Assembly: GCA_021018995.1 (NCBI GenBank)
Contig: CM037587.1
Span: 11,910,866-11,974,865 of the forward strand
Length of the DNA: 64,000 nucleotides
Reading direction: 5' to 3'
DNA from: Chloranthus sessilifolius
Taxonomy: Eukaryota > Streptophyta > Magnoliopsida > Chloranthales > Chloranthaceae
The first letter of the stretch is position 1. Each line of letters starts with the position of its first letter. The translations under genes and the position numbers were made by a program. Below, in pieces: positions 1-10,876 of the stretch. The notes beneath the pieces are model-generated. The model made no database searches. It was given only the letters and a program-made list of their open reading frames with translations, and had not been told where the DNA came from.

Positions 1-581
1 GAACTCTTTGAACTCCGAAATTAGTTATATGTTATAACTATAATTTAAACATCGTATGTCAATGTTGCTTGATGCTTTAAGGTTATATGAACAAAACCCC
101 ATAAGGACCGGTATGGCGGTTTATACCATCCACTGTGGACCGGTACGACGATCTATACCGTACATTTGTAAGTGTTTATGGAACACTGATGGCTAGGAGA
201 TTTTCATCGACAATTTGGCTCATCAACGCTATACTGTGTTGGAGTTATTTAAGTTACAATTTAAGTCAAGTAATAGATTAAGCATAGTAAGATATGGGAA
301 AATAATAGAAAATCGATGCCATACGAAATTTTCAAATATTGATTGAATATTGTTTTGAAAACCAAAGTTCTTTTGAATTCTATTTGAATATGAAATGACA
401 TTTGAAAGTTCATTATTTGATTCAATTTGATATGATAAATGCTGTTGATTATGCCATTGAACCTATGTTTCGAATTAATGTAATGTGAGTTAATATTGAT
501 ATTTTTCTACTGGACTTAGACTGTTAGCTCATCTCGACATCTTATGTCACAGGTTTAGACGTGGATCGGGATTTTAAGCTA

Positions 582-743
582 CACTACAAAAAATAAGACT
601 ATTAGCGGCAGCCAAAAACTATCGCTATTAACAAAAAACTATCGCTAATACCCTTGTCGCTAATAGTCTTTAATAATTTTTTGTTAATAGCGGCAGTTTT
701 TTGCTCCAAAAACCTGTCGCTAATAATCTATTTTTTTGTAGTG
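582..743. mobile_element. CACTA-type MITE, copy 1 (162 bp, TSD CTA)
   Basis: Begins CACTACAAAAAATAAGACTA and ends TTTTTTTGTAGTG, the terminal inverted repeat typical of plant CACTA (En/Spm) elements. It is flanked by the 3-bp duplication CTA at 579-581 and 744-746. The interior is a set of inverted AGCGGCAG / TGTCGCTAATA subterminal repeats and has no coding capacity. It lies inside the LTR of 1-1144. Confidence 0.9.
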
Positions 744-910
744 CTAGGAGAGGATCTTGATTATGTGCCAGAGGCAAAAGAGGAGCTTCCACCAGAAGAT
801 TATTTCCCTTAGTTTGTGATAGATTTTGGCTTAAAACACTCTAGTGGTTGTAAGTAGAATATGTGAATTAAGATACTATGATCTCTTATAATTTTGAAAA
901 CCACTGTTTA

Positions 911-930
911 GGTGACGGTCGGCCGTCATC
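911..930 (+). other. conserved LTR hairpin, copy A
   Basis: GGTGACGG-TCGG-CCGTCATC, an 8-bp stem (one G-U pair) with a UCGG loop, preceded by TGTTTA. Same place and form as at 47271, 57250 and 59814. Confidence 0.7.
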
Positions 931-1144
931 GGTGATTATTTTGTTAGTTTTGGATTATGTTATGTATAGAACTGGAATCAAAATCCTGTCATATGATATC
1001 TTCTTTGCCTTCTGTATACGTGAATATACCTTAAAAAGCATCAGATAGTTCGATTTTCCCCATTCTTAGTAAGGAGGAAACTGGATTGTCATCTGACGAC
1101 CCGACTTTTCCTAGAAATTCGTGTGAGAAAAGTCGGGCTATCAC

Positions 1145-1326
1145 AGGAAAAGTCTCTCAAGTTATATTTCTGTTCTCGTTTAAAACTGCTACGATCTAGT
1201 CGTAAACCCGAACATTCCCGATCAAGTTAACGAAAATGAGAAGTTAAATCGATAGTATTTAACTAATATTTTCACGACTACTTTGATAAATGAAATTAAT
1301 CTTTGCCACACTTTAAGCATTTCCTG

Positions 1327-1408
<82 letters not shown>

Positions 1409-2127
1409 ATCTGTGTGTGTGTGAAAATTTAAGGATTTTAGAAAAGAGAAATGACGTAAGAAGTTGAAATAGAAATACGAATATGAATATGAATAGAAAG
1501 TGTGTGCGTCGCGCGCCTGCCTCGGTGCCACTGTCATGGGTTACGCGAGGCTGAGGAGTGCGAGGGTTGTGACATATCTACATACTTATAATCCTAATAC
1601 GACATATGCAAGAGTCGTTGCTCGATCCTATCATGTGAGGGTCACCATAGTAGCTTACTACCATAACATAACGTCCTCCATAACATATCATAACATAACA
1701 TAGACCTCATCCAGTCTCAGGGGCAGCCGACAAACATAACTCATAATATTTTCTGGGAGACTCGTCTTGACTGCAGACGTTATGCTCCTTACTGTGGCTA
1801 CATAAGGAATGACACGTAAAGACTTAGGTTCTTAATCTTATGCTAGCCTACATAGTGGTGTCATATTATCATACTCATATATTAACATTTAACTTAACCT
1901 TGAACTTATCCTCAAACAAGACCTACACGTAATCTATCATATTTAAGACTCATGGTGGTAAGATCACTGTTTATAGCACCATGTACGCCGTTACACTGAA
2001 GATCGCGTTGAAGCAATAAATTTCGACTACTCATATTACACGTTTCGATAGGAAATGAGTTATGTATGAGCGGTAAAAAATTCCACTTAAATTATGTGAA
2101 TGCGCACACTTTGGTGATGCAGGAATG
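1145..2127. other. intergenic, no gene seen
   Basis: No believable coding region. It holds a long AT microsatellite (1329-1406) and AT-rich unique sequence with several 'CATAACATA' runs near 1660-1700. Confidence 0.5.
1329..1406. repeat. (AT)39 microsatellite followed by a short (TG)n
   Basis: Uninterrupted AT dinucleotides for 78 bp, then CTATC and five to six TG units to about 1422. The length is likely polymorphic. Confidence 0.98.
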
Positions 2128-2340
2128 ACAGAGGTCCGTCCTACAACCATGGGGGTCTGTCCTATGCATACAAATGATAGACGTCCGTCATAAAACCACG
2201 GAGGTCCGTCTTGTACAGAAATAGAGGGTAGGAAATTCACGGAGGTTCGCCCTAAACCCACAGAGGTCTATCCTGTACAGAAACAAAGGGTAGGAAGCCA
2301 TGGACGTCCGTCCAAAAGCGACAAATGTCTATCCTGAATG
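2128..2340. repeat. array of GAGGTCCGTCC-type short motifs
   Basis: About eight degenerate copies of [GA]GAGGTCCGTCCT or GACGTCCGTCC occur in roughly 210 bp (near 2131, 2152, 2183, 2201, 2240, 2262, 2305 and 2325), several followed by TGTACAGAAA. The GGACGTCCGTCC form is a near-palindrome. The layout matches the palindrome arrays inside the LTRs elsewhere in this window, so this is probably part of a decayed LTR. No boundaries were found. Confidence 0.6.
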
Positions 2341-2908
2341 GATCCGAACTAGTTCGTTCGAATGACCAGTTGCCAAACAGATTCAATAGAAAATAAAAAT
2401 AAAAAAATAACAAATTGAAAGAGAAAATACAAAATGTGTAGATTTACAAAATATATAGATTCCAAGAAAAATATAATATGAAATATGTAGGTCTATCAAA
2501 ATTAAGGGATATTAAGGTTTAAATAAAATTTTAAACCCGTTGGTGCACGATCGAACGCATCCTACATGACGGGATTTGAGAAGTACAGAGGGGATTGATG
2601 GGTACCCACCCGTTGAAGCGTGAAGGGTGATTTATGGCGGTTAGGTTGAAGAGATTGATGTTTGACGCGTCATTTCGTCCAAACTTTTTCTTCTTCTTCC
2701 TCCTGATCTTGTCGGTGGTTGAGCGAGAAATTTAAGGAAAGAGATTAGGGAGTTTTGGAAAAGATGAGTTGAAAGAGAGGAGTGGTGATGACCAGGATTT
2801 CTTAAAAGAAAAGAGATGAAAGACGGTTAGGTTTTCTTAAAAGAAGAAAATGTGAAAAGAGAGTTACGTAAATTAATAGGTTTTCTAAAATAGGGTTGAT
2901 TCTGGTGT

Positions 2909-3007
2909 CACTATAAAAACAAGACTATTAGCGGCAGCCAAAAACTGCCGCTATTAACAAAAAACTGCCGCTAATAGTCTCTACTAATAATCTATTTTTT
3001 TGCAGTG
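2909..3007. mobile_element. CACTA-type MITE, copy 2 (99 bp, TSD TGT)
   Basis: CACTATAAAAAC...TTTTTTTGCAGTG flanked by TGT at 2906-2908 and 3008-3010. Same AGACTATTAGCGGCAGCC start as copy 1, with a shorter interior. Confidence 0.88.
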
Positions 3008-3094
3008 TGTGGAGAGCTAACACCGTGCATAGTGTGAAAATATATTTAGCACAATTAAATAAAATTAAGAAAAATCGGGTTGTTATAGTCAAAT

Positions 3095-3385
3095 AGCTGA
3101 GCTAGCTTGAAGGCTCGAATCGATCAACTCGAAAAATAGTGCTTTTAAGGTCTTTAGCTCGGCTTGTGATGCTAACCTAGTTAGAGCACCCGAAGCTCGA
3201 GTAATATAGAGCCGAGCTAGAGCTGAGGCTCCTGAAACTAGCTCGGCTTGGCCCGACTCTACACATATAAGTTAAATATATGTAATTAGTATATAACTCT
3301 AGCTCATGGAGCATAAAAGTTTTCGGCTCGATGAGCTTAGAGCCAAGCTAGCTAGACCTCAAGTTTGTTAGGGCAGAGCCGACCT
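3095..3385. repeat. degenerate AGCTCGGCTTG/GAGCTAG motif array
   Basis: Many copies of AGCTCGGCTTG, CCGAGCTAG and GAAGCTCGAG occur in both orientations across about 290 bp. Short palindromic clusters of this type are common in plant intergenic DNA. No element boundary or coding capacity was seen. Confidence 0.45.
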
Positions 3386-4600
3386 CCAGTTCGCTTGTGA
3401 AAGCCTTATTGAGAAGAGATGCAACTCAGATTAATCTCCTCATAACATAAGCAAGTCCGCGAGCATTATCTCATCTATTTGGGTAAAATTTTTGCGAGTC
3501 TTATCTTTCACTCATTTTTATTTTTATTGAGTATTCATGTACTTACTTATTGCTTTCCTCTAACGCTTTTATTGGTCTTCCTCTTCTTTTATTTTGTTGT
3601 GCTTGTAGTTCCTTATTTTGATGCCAAAAAAATTTCACTTATTTTAATGCAAGAAAAAATTCTCATTTTGAGTCAAATCGGATACTCTTTTGTCCACGAA
3701 AAAAAAGTCTCAAACTCTATTTGGTACTCAAACATGACAGTCTTTTCCAGAAAAAAAGATCTTGACTTTAATTAAGAGATTTATGATCATACCATCAAAC
3801 GGTCAATTTTTGATTTGACGTGCACAAATCCTAAAAGTAGCACGCTTAAATGTGATTTTACAACCATTTTTGGGATCAGTGTCATGTGGAATCAAAACTG
3901 ATCGCCTGATGGTATGATATGGTCTCAAAAACCTTTGTGTGAAAATTAGAGAGAAATTATCTGTATCGTTTGATTCAAAGCAGTCAAAATGGGTTTTAGA
4001 TGTCGAAGTCAGAAATCCCATTGACAGGGACAGAGGTACCTTTTATTTATGGGAGCCATTACGCGCGCACGAGAAGTTGGTCATTGCACATGCTTTAAAA
4101 CGACTTGATATTTAGGGATTTGTGCCATGTGAAAAGAGAGTTCAAGTCGTCTTATTGGAAGGCCATATGATCTAAATATCTTAGGTGAAAAAGATTGACA
4201 CCTATCATAATCTTTTGCATAAGAGTCAATGCAATCAAAGGGCTTTCTATGATTCAACAGTTGACTATGCTGAGCCATGTGATAGAGTCAAGTTTTGTGC
4301 CAATCTTTTGCGTTGTGGATCTTCAGATCGTGAACTTCAAATCAGACACCTTAGATGATGTTTTCACATGGCATAGGTCCTCGAAAACCAAGTTATTTCT
4401 TTTAAATAATGTGTAATGGCCTCCTAGTGTGTTAAGTAATGGCTCCTTTAATATATTTATTATTATTATTATTTTTATTGACTTCTGTCAACATTATATA
4501 GCTTTACTAAGGGACCCAGGGTCCCACCACAACTCATTTTCTATTCATCTCACAGGCTCTGTACTTGATTTCCATTTCCATTTTTAGGCTTGTTTTCTAT
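3386..4600. other. intergenic with foldback-MITE fragments
   Basis: No supported gene. Two stretches (about 3785-3995 and 4085-4400) carry self-complementary arms such as CATACCATCAAACGGTC against GATCGCCTGATGGTATG. Their phrases (CATGTGGAATCAAAA, GTTTGATTCAAAGCAGTCA) recur at 4740-4990, 7480-7620, 10960-11110 and 44240-44470, so they look like decayed members of one dispersed family. Confidence 0.45.
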
Positions 4601-4624
4601 TTTTGCTCAAGCAAAATCACCATA

Positions 4625-5023
4625 GGGTACGGCTATTTTCACCCGTATTGTAAGTATTAGAGTTTTTTTAAGGACGAAAATCATTGACTAAATTTTATTA
4701 GATAATATAGATTGTTTTTTTTCTAATGTTCCTCACGATAGATCTTAAAATCATAGCGTGCCTATGAAACGGTCATATGTTGATTTTCACATAAGACACA
4801 TCTCCAAAACTAACATAAATCATGTGCAAAGGAGTTGACCCTCAATTTTGGGAACATGTGTCATGTGAAATCAACATCTGACCGTTTGATAGGCGCGCCA
4901 TGATCTTAAGATCTATCATAAGAAAGATTGGAACAAAAAAAAATCTTCATCGTCTGATTCAAATCAATCACTAGTTTTCATCCGTGAAAAAACTGTGGTA
5001 CTTAGGGTGAGAATAGCCGTACT
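4625..5023. mobile_element. foldback MITE, ~400 bp
   Basis: The ends are inverted repeats: GGGTACGGCTATTTTCACCC at 4625-4644 and its complement GGGTGAGAATAGCCGTAC at 5005-5022. The inverted match continues inward through the GGACGAAAATCA / TTTTCATCC and GATAGATCTTAAAATCAT / ATGATCTTAAGATCTATC blocks. Nearly the whole element can therefore fold into one long hairpin. No coding capacity. The target duplication is not clear, so the superfamily is left open. Confidence 0.7.
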
Positions 5024-5027
5024 ATTA

Positions 5028-6594
5028 ATTGTGTGGTACCTACTTAAAAACCCTGTGGTACTTACTGTTTTTATTTATTTATTTAATTTAATTTTTTGAT
5101 AACTTTGGGTAGTCCCAAGCTTACACTAGGACTAATCCCTAAGGCCTCGGCTCCATCAGATAATGAGTATTTCACGATTTATGCACTCTAGGAGACATCC
5201 TGTTATCATAGAAGGGAGATGCCAATACTCGATCTCCCGACCTATTGGTAACAAATCAAAGACCCCTATCAACAATCTGTCATTAATTAGTACTTACTAT
5301 TTATAAACTGTGTGATACTATTAGTTCTTAGAATTTTAACTTCATAAATTATTCGCTATTTTTTTAAATATTTGGAGAATTTGGTGAATATGTATAAGCG
5401 GATGTGAAACAAACTTCGAATTTATGAACTTAGTCCCACCTATTAAATTTAAAAACAGGTGTGAAACATCGTACTATATTGATATTATAGTATTCCATAG
5501 ATCGGATGATTTATATCCCAACACTATTTTGACACTATCGATCACCCATGTATTTCATCTAGAATTATCTTTGATGCTATGGATTTCCCACACATCTTAA
5601 ACCTTTAATTGTGTAAAAATCATTTAAACAATAATCAGTTGTTTATGTGATGGTCGAGGCCTTTTTTTTGTCAACTAATCTTTCAAAAACAAAAAATTAA
5701 CTTTTGTCAACTATATAGCTGGCTTTAATTGGGGACCCTGAGCTCCACGCCACTCATTATTCATATCTGACGAGATCCTCCTTGATTTTCTTCTACTTTT
5801 AGGCTTTTTTTCTATCTTTCCTCTAACAAAAATCACCAAAAATGTCAGATCTTCATCCATACGTTAACAGACCCGTTCACTCTCATATGCATACGGGATA
5901 CGGCCCATCTCCTCATGCTAAAACTGTGAAACCTGTATTTTCACAGATTTACAAGCCCACAAATAGTTGTGGACTGATTGAATGTTTGACCATTTTAGCG
6001 CAAGGAAATTGACCCAATCACACTTGATTGTAAACAGGGCCATTTACCAAATGCACTAGCCGGAGCAATCGGCCGGCCCAAGCCTTATGTGTCAGGCTTA
6101 AGTGGAGGTTGTTGCCTCGTACGATGATAAAAGGCTTGGACCGTCAAGCATAAAAATGCGAGTTCAAGCTCAGTGAGCATTCACTTTGTGTGTAAAAAGC
6201 CGGTTAGGTTACGTATAGGTAGTTATTTAATGTGAATGAGACAATGCGAGCTTAACCAAAAAAAAATTTGTAACCCTCGTTAGATTTTTTTTTTTTTTTT
6301 TTTCACTAGGCAAGCATTGAGGTTGGCAGCCCATCACCCTGCCCATTCCAAAATGTCAGGCTCTTCAGATCGACGTGTTTTCCATGCATTCCAAAAGAAA
6401 ATGTGGGGTCTAAATTTGATTTCGGCAATAATTCAAAGAACATATTTGAACCTATTTAGAGTTAAAAGTGATATTTTTAAGTAATAAATTTGAAAAATTT
6501 GAGGAGAATAGGTGAATTTGCGAAGTTCGGGACCACCTATTCGGGTATTTAGTTGAAAATTTAATTTAATTTATTTTCTTAAGTATTACGGTGA
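5028..6594. other. intergenic, possible short retroposon tails
   Basis: No gene seen. A segment near 5085-5270 (CCAAGCTTACACTAGGACTA ... ACTCGATCTCCCGACC) looks like a SINE or short non-LTR copy on the minus strand with its A-tail at the left, but this is only a resemblance. A T20 tract at about 6282-6302 followed by GGCAAGCATTGAGGTTGGCA resembles the tail of the LINE at 9763 and may be a second truncated LINE end. Confidence 0.3.
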
Positions 6595-6766
6595 CACTAC
6601 AAAAAATAAGACTATTAGCGGCAGCCAAAAATTGCAGCTATTAATAAAAAAACGGTCTCTAATACTCTTGCCACTATTACTCTTAATAGCCTTTAATAAT
6701 TTTTTATTAATAGCGATAGTTTTTTATAACAAAAAATTGTAGCTAATAGTCTTATTTTTTGTAGTG
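6595..6766. mobile_element. CACTA-type MITE, copy 3 (172 bp, TSD TGA)
   Basis: CACTACAAAAAATAAGACTA...TTATTTTTTGTAGTG flanked by TGA at 6592-6594 and 6767-6769. Same family as 582-743. Confidence 0.9.
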
Positions 6767-6769
6767 TGA

Positions 6770-7740
6770 TGGTAAATAATAAATTTAAAATAAAGTACAA
6801 TTTTTTTTTTTCTAAATTGAAAAGAAAAAGTAAAGAAAAGGCATGTTTCCCTTTTACCGCATCGAAGTTTAAAATTTAAGCACTAACAAATGTAATAATA
6901 CCCATTTTTGTTTTAATTTACTACAACTATTCTTTTGTAATAGCCCTAGAATTAAGGACACCAGTTCTCTAGACTAAATCTAGGCCTCAAGATGCATTTT
7001 TGTTTTATTTTTTAAAATTGATAAATGCAATGCCCTTTTGTTTCACATATCATAGATCGGATTTGGTTAGGTTAAACAGGTTGAACTCTATATGTGCTTC
7101 AACCAATTTTGAAACCATTGGATGTGAGGGAATTTTGACTTTTATTTTTATTGATTTGCATTCACTTTTGAAAGCTGGTGCATCCAATGGTATCAAAAAT
7201 TGGTTGAACCACATTTAGAGTCCAACCGATTGGGCCTGATCAGAGCCCGTCAAAGAAATAGATATTTGGGGTGCCACCTAGAGCTCAGCCCACCTGTCAC
7301 TCTAACCACTGGATTCTTTTAAATTCAAAATCTAAATCAAGCTGGTTATTCTATATTTAGGGGACACGTGCCCTTGCTGCTCAGATATTAATTTGAAGAT
7401 TATCATGCTTTTATTTTCGCTAAACTTGGAGCAAGACTAAAATGTTGTGGCAGCATACACAAAACTCAGTCATTTTGGGATATGTGTGTCACCTGAAATC
7501 AAAATCTAACCATTTGATGGAATGATCATTATCTAAAGATCTATGATGTAAATAATAGGCCGACAAAAGATTTCCATCACTTATAATTCAAAGCAGTCAA
7601 CAGATTTTTGCTTTGTATAAGTGAGGTGGCTGTAATATAAGGCAGTGTGCTAGTAACACCAGCCTTTTTTATTTTTATTAAAAAAAAAGAAAAAAAATAA
7701 CTTATCTATATTACCATTTTGCCCTTTCGTTAATTACAAA
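6770..7740. other. intergenic upstream of the EAR-motif gene
   Basis: AT-rich sequence without a supported gene. About 7440-7680 belongs to the foldback family noted at 3785-4400. Its phrase 'AAGTGAGGTGGC(T/C)GT...GTAACA(C/T)CAGCCTTTTT' recurs almost exactly near 11055-11122. Confidence 0.4.
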
Positions 7741-7750
7741 GCTTATAATC

Positions 7751-7758
7751 TATAAAAG
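7751..7758 (+). promoter_or_regulatory. TATA box of the EAR-motif gene
   Basis: TATAAAAG lies 134 bp upstream of the ATG at 7885. With a start site some 30 bp downstream it gives a leader of about 100 bp that includes the CT repeat. Confidence 0.65.
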
Positions 7759-7838
7759 GCCATTACATCCAACTGATCCAACCCTCCAAACCTCAACAGT
7801 CTTTCCTTTCCCCTTTGTTTCAAAGTAGTGGTCTTTCT

Positions 7839-7841
<3 letters not shown>

Positions 7842-7882
<41 letters not shown>
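7842..7882 (+). repeat. (TC)n microsatellite in the 5' leader
   Basis: About twenty TC units end three bases before the ATG at 7885. CT-rich leaders between the TATA box and start codon are common in plant genes. The repeat is in frame with the gene as an open Leu-Ser run, but no ATG precedes it in that frame. Confidence 0.9.
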
Positions 7883-7884
<2 letters not shown>

Positions 7885-8427
7885 ATGGAGAACAAATCTA
7901 TCCTTGGTCATACCAAGTTGAACTCAAATGGGCTTGACGAAGGAGTGAGAGCCCCAGCAGAGACACAAAGGTCTGGTGGTTATGTATGCTCTCATTGCCC
8001 CAAGAAGTTGATGCGCCTATATGGCTCTCGGTCGCAGAAGAAGCTTTACCGTGGCGGCCACTTACAGGCGGATAGAGTGAGGAGACTGATCCCGAAGGCA
8101 GTCGCAAAGCTGGCACTGGTTGCACCTTCACCAGCTCCTCCTCCTCCCCCCAGGATGTCGCATACAATGAAAACATCGGTGCACAAACCACTTGCCAAGT
8201 GCACCACGTTGCTCCATCCCAAGCCCCCAAAAGTCCCTTCTTCTATCCTATTACCGGTGAGCGTAAAATCGGAGGTTGTTCATCACTATGAGGTAGGATC
8301 GAGTAGTGGTTTGAAGAAAGTGAAAGACGAGACCGATTTGAATCGTCGCAAAGACGATGGCCTAGAACCTAAACCACCGAAGTTTAAGTTTGATCTGAAC
8401 AAGTTACCGACCGAGTTCGATGAATGA
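7885..8427 (+). CDS. EAR-motif protein with a decayed C2H2 zinc finger (180 aa)
   Basis: The only non-transposon coding region I can support. The protein has a single zinc-finger-like segment (residues 33-66) starting YVCSHCPKK with Cys35 and Cys38, followed by GGH at 57-59. A plant QALGGH-type finger would have about 12 residues between Cys38 and the first His and a second His four residues on. Here the spacing is 20, and the second His position is Asp63. A proline-rich stretch follows (near 88-97). The C-terminus is FDLNKLPTEFDE (169-180), an EAR-type DLN-xx-P repression motif as in small plant C2H2 repressors of the SUPERMAN/KNUCKLES/ZAT kind. The likely role is therefore nuclear transcriptional repression, but the finger may no longer bind zinc or DNA. 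ATG 7885 was chosen because it is the first ATG downstream of the TATA box and CT leader. Single exon. It may be a diverging duplicate or a recent pseudogene without stops. Confidence 0.65.
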   Translation: MENKSILGHTKLNSNGLDEGVRAPAETQRSGGYVCSHCPKKLMRLYGSRSQKKLYRGGHLQADRVRRLIPKAVAKLALVAPSPAPPPPPRMSHTMKTSVHKPLAKCTTLLHPKPPKVPSSILLPVSVKSEVVHHYEVGSSSGLKKVKDETDLNRRKDDGLEPKPPKFKFDLNKLPTEFDE

Positions 8428-9244
8428 GGGGTCTACTTAATGTTGGGAGTCACAACATTTATATGGCTTCTTTATTTGGATGTTTGGTTCCTTGGGGTTT
8501 TCTTGTGATGGTGTGGAGGTTATGTTGTCTGGTAATTTCATGGGCTGCATATGGCATTGCTATTTGGTAACCCTTGCCGCGGTAGAGTTCAGCCGTTTTA
8601 GTTGATTCTCATTCTCTTTTCTAACTTTCTTGCAAAGAAGGATTTACCTACACTAGCTCCCTATCAGAGCAAATAAAATCAGCTCTGACAAAGAGTGAGT
8701 AGAGAGGAGGGTAGAACTGCTAAATAAGTAAATCATGTATAAAATCTTGCTATGCAAGAAGTTATCGAGGAGAAGAGGTACTTGCTAAAGCAGGTAGCGA
8801 GATGTTAATAAAGAGGATGAGAACCTGTTAAAGTAGGTGAGCTTTGCTATGACAGAGGCTACCATAGAACAATGCCATATGCAGCCATAGTTTGTGTCAA
8901 AGTGATGGTTCATATGTCAAGTAATCGAGTCTAATAAGCGTGTCCTGAAGAATGATAGAATATATATTTTATTTAGCATAACGAGTTAGCATATTGCCCT
9001 TTTATTTCACATCTTGAATCATGTTTAAGAAGAATGAATATGTTGAATTCATAACCGTTAAGCCATCGAAATGTTGATACGGGAAAATGATGGGTGATGA
9101 AGGAAAGTCTATTAAAATGTATTTTTTTGTCGAATAAGTATTTTCACTCTGATTAGAGAAGATTACTTTGTAAGACAAATTCGATCCCGAGGAAACACCA
9201 TCATCAACCTTAGTTGTTGAAATTTTTCATAAAACCTTAAAAGT
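8428..9244. other. 3' flank of the EAR-motif gene, no further gene
   Basis: Contains AATAAA at 8672-8677, a possible poly(A) signal about 245 bp after the stop. Otherwise unremarkable sequence without a supported reading frame. Confidence 0.45.
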
Positions 9245-9330
9245 TTTTTTATTTTATTTTAATCGGCAAAGATCAATTTCATTAAGAGAATAAAGTTCCT
9301 CCAGATCAGGTCAGCAAGGAGCTTAGAGTG
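9245..9330 (-). mobile_element. possible LINE/SINE 3' tail
   Basis: A T-rich run followed by AATCGGCAAAGATCAATTTCATTAA on the plus strand is the complement of a typical plant LINE 3' end (ATTGATCTTTGCCGATT plus A tail). The rest is truncated, so this is only a tail. Confidence 0.4.
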
Positions 9331-9478
9331 AAAAAAAATAAAATAAAAGAAATTGCAAAAACAAAAGAGAGCCAATAGAGAGCTTCCACATCACCATCAC
9401 CAATATGGGAACTACCTCGACCTCAGAGGTGAAAAGATATATGAGAAAGTGGTATTGAAAAATGCATGCCTCTTTTAT

Positions 9479-9605
9479 CACTACAAAAAAACAGATTATT
9501 AGCGGCAGTGTTTTGGAGTAAAAAATTGCTGCTATTAACAAAAAACTATTAAAGACTATTAGCGACAGTTTTTGGCTGCCACTTATAGTCTTGTTTTTTG
9601 TAGTG
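9479..9605. mobile_element. CACTA-type MITE, copy 4 (127 bp, TSD TAT)
   Basis: CACTACAAAAAAACAGATTA...TTGTTTTTTGTAGTG flanked by TAT at 9476-9478 and 9606-9608. It contains the family's AGCGGCAG / CTGCC subterminal units in inverted order. Confidence 0.9.
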
Positions 9606-10876
9606 TATCGATAATAATGCCTCGGATACCAAATGCGTAAATATATTCCAACTGTAATAACGACTTCAAAGCATCCGTACCGTGTAACGATTACGTACCT
9701 CTGTCGGGCTAGCTCTAATTATAAAGATATTTGAAGCGGAAACTAGCCAAGAGAAAACTACCTTTTTGTTTTTTTTTTGGATCGGTAAGCATTTGAGGTT
9801 AGTGGGACCTCACCCTAATATTAGGAACTAAAAAGAAGGAATACTATACAAGTACATCAGTAGCCTAGATCGGTTGAACCTTGAGAAGCTTCCACATGGC
9901 CATCACCTCTATCAAATCCAACTAAATCTAGACTACAAAGCAACAAAAATAAATAAAAATTAAAACATTTACATGCGAAAAAATGACGAGGGACCATCCT
10001 TATCGAGAAGGAATTGGAGCTCTTTAGGGATAAAACTTAAATTATTCCACCTTGTCATTAGCCAAGAAATCTGCACAAGAGTTGGTCTCTCTCCATCGGT
10101 GCTCAAACACAATCTAGCTCTTTAAACCTATCTTTGTACTTCCCTATCTTCCTAACACATCTTAGATATCTCCAAGGGATTTCAGTCTTACCATTTATGT
10201 AGTCAATGGCATTCTTCGAATCAGAGCTAACAATAATTAGATCCCATTTCTGATCGGCAAAATGGAGGGCGTTAAGGATGGACTCAAGTCCTACAATATT
10301 TATATCCATATGGCTGCTGCCACCAGCTTCTGCATGAATAAATTGACAATAGCTGTCTCGGATAATAAAATAATAACCTGCCCCTTCATTAGATAGTGCC
10401 CCATTGGTTTTAATTTTGATGAATTCGGAGTTCGATTTCTGCCAGTAACATCTGATAGGAATCTGATTTTTCACCCGCATATTAAGACTCCATTTAGATA
10501 GAATTATGGAGGAGTTAGTACTTGACTTTTCAAGCAACTTACAATCCCCAAAACTATCTCTTATGTCTCTACGTATCTGCTCCAAAATAATCCTTTTATG
10601 GGTGATCTTATTTTCAAAAATCCTATTATTTTTTTCCCGCCAAATATGCCACACAACTCCAACCACTGATTTCTTCAATGCACTAACCACCCCTTGAGTA
10701 TTACAAGAGTTGGAGAGAAATTCTAACTCATTTTCAATAGAGCCCATTGTATTTCTTTTTAAAACAAATCTAGCATATATGAATCTGATTATCCAACAAG
10801 AGAAAGAACATCCAAAAAACACATGGTCTTTATTTTCTCAATCAGCCCAATACAATACGCATCTGGAAGGGATAGT

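Larger units (their letters stand above)
1..1144 (+). mobile_element. 3' part of a chromovirus-type LTR, cut by the window edge
   Basis: The stretch follows the same order of landmarks as the 3' halves of the complete LTRs at 45285-47457 and 55233-57436: a variable block near 190-290, a 'CTTAGACTGTTAGCTCA' segment near 507-530, a 'CACAGG(T)...TAGACGTGG' segment near 548-565, the GGTGACGG/CCGTCATC hairpin at 911-930, and a terminal inverted pair of CCGACTTTTC and GAAAAGTCGGG ending in CTATCACA at about 1144. The sequence differs enough that it is a related family, not the same one. It is interrupted by a CACTA MITE at 582-743. No primer-binding site follows the end, so it may be a 3' LTR or a remnant. 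A degenerate ~50-bp direct repeat (GGACCGGTA..., near 107-165) lies in its left part. Confidence 0.65.

Noticed and set aside
1313-1537. open frame over the AT repeat (minus strand)
   Set aside because: Ile-Tyr repeat is a direct product of the microsatellite; no gene context.
2031-2261. 76-residue minus-strand frame
   Set aside because: It lies across the GAGGTCCGTCC motif array; the apparent protein repeat comes from the DNA repeat.
7898-8230. 110-residue minus-strand frame
   Set aside because: Shadow of the EAR-motif gene on the other strand; no domain.
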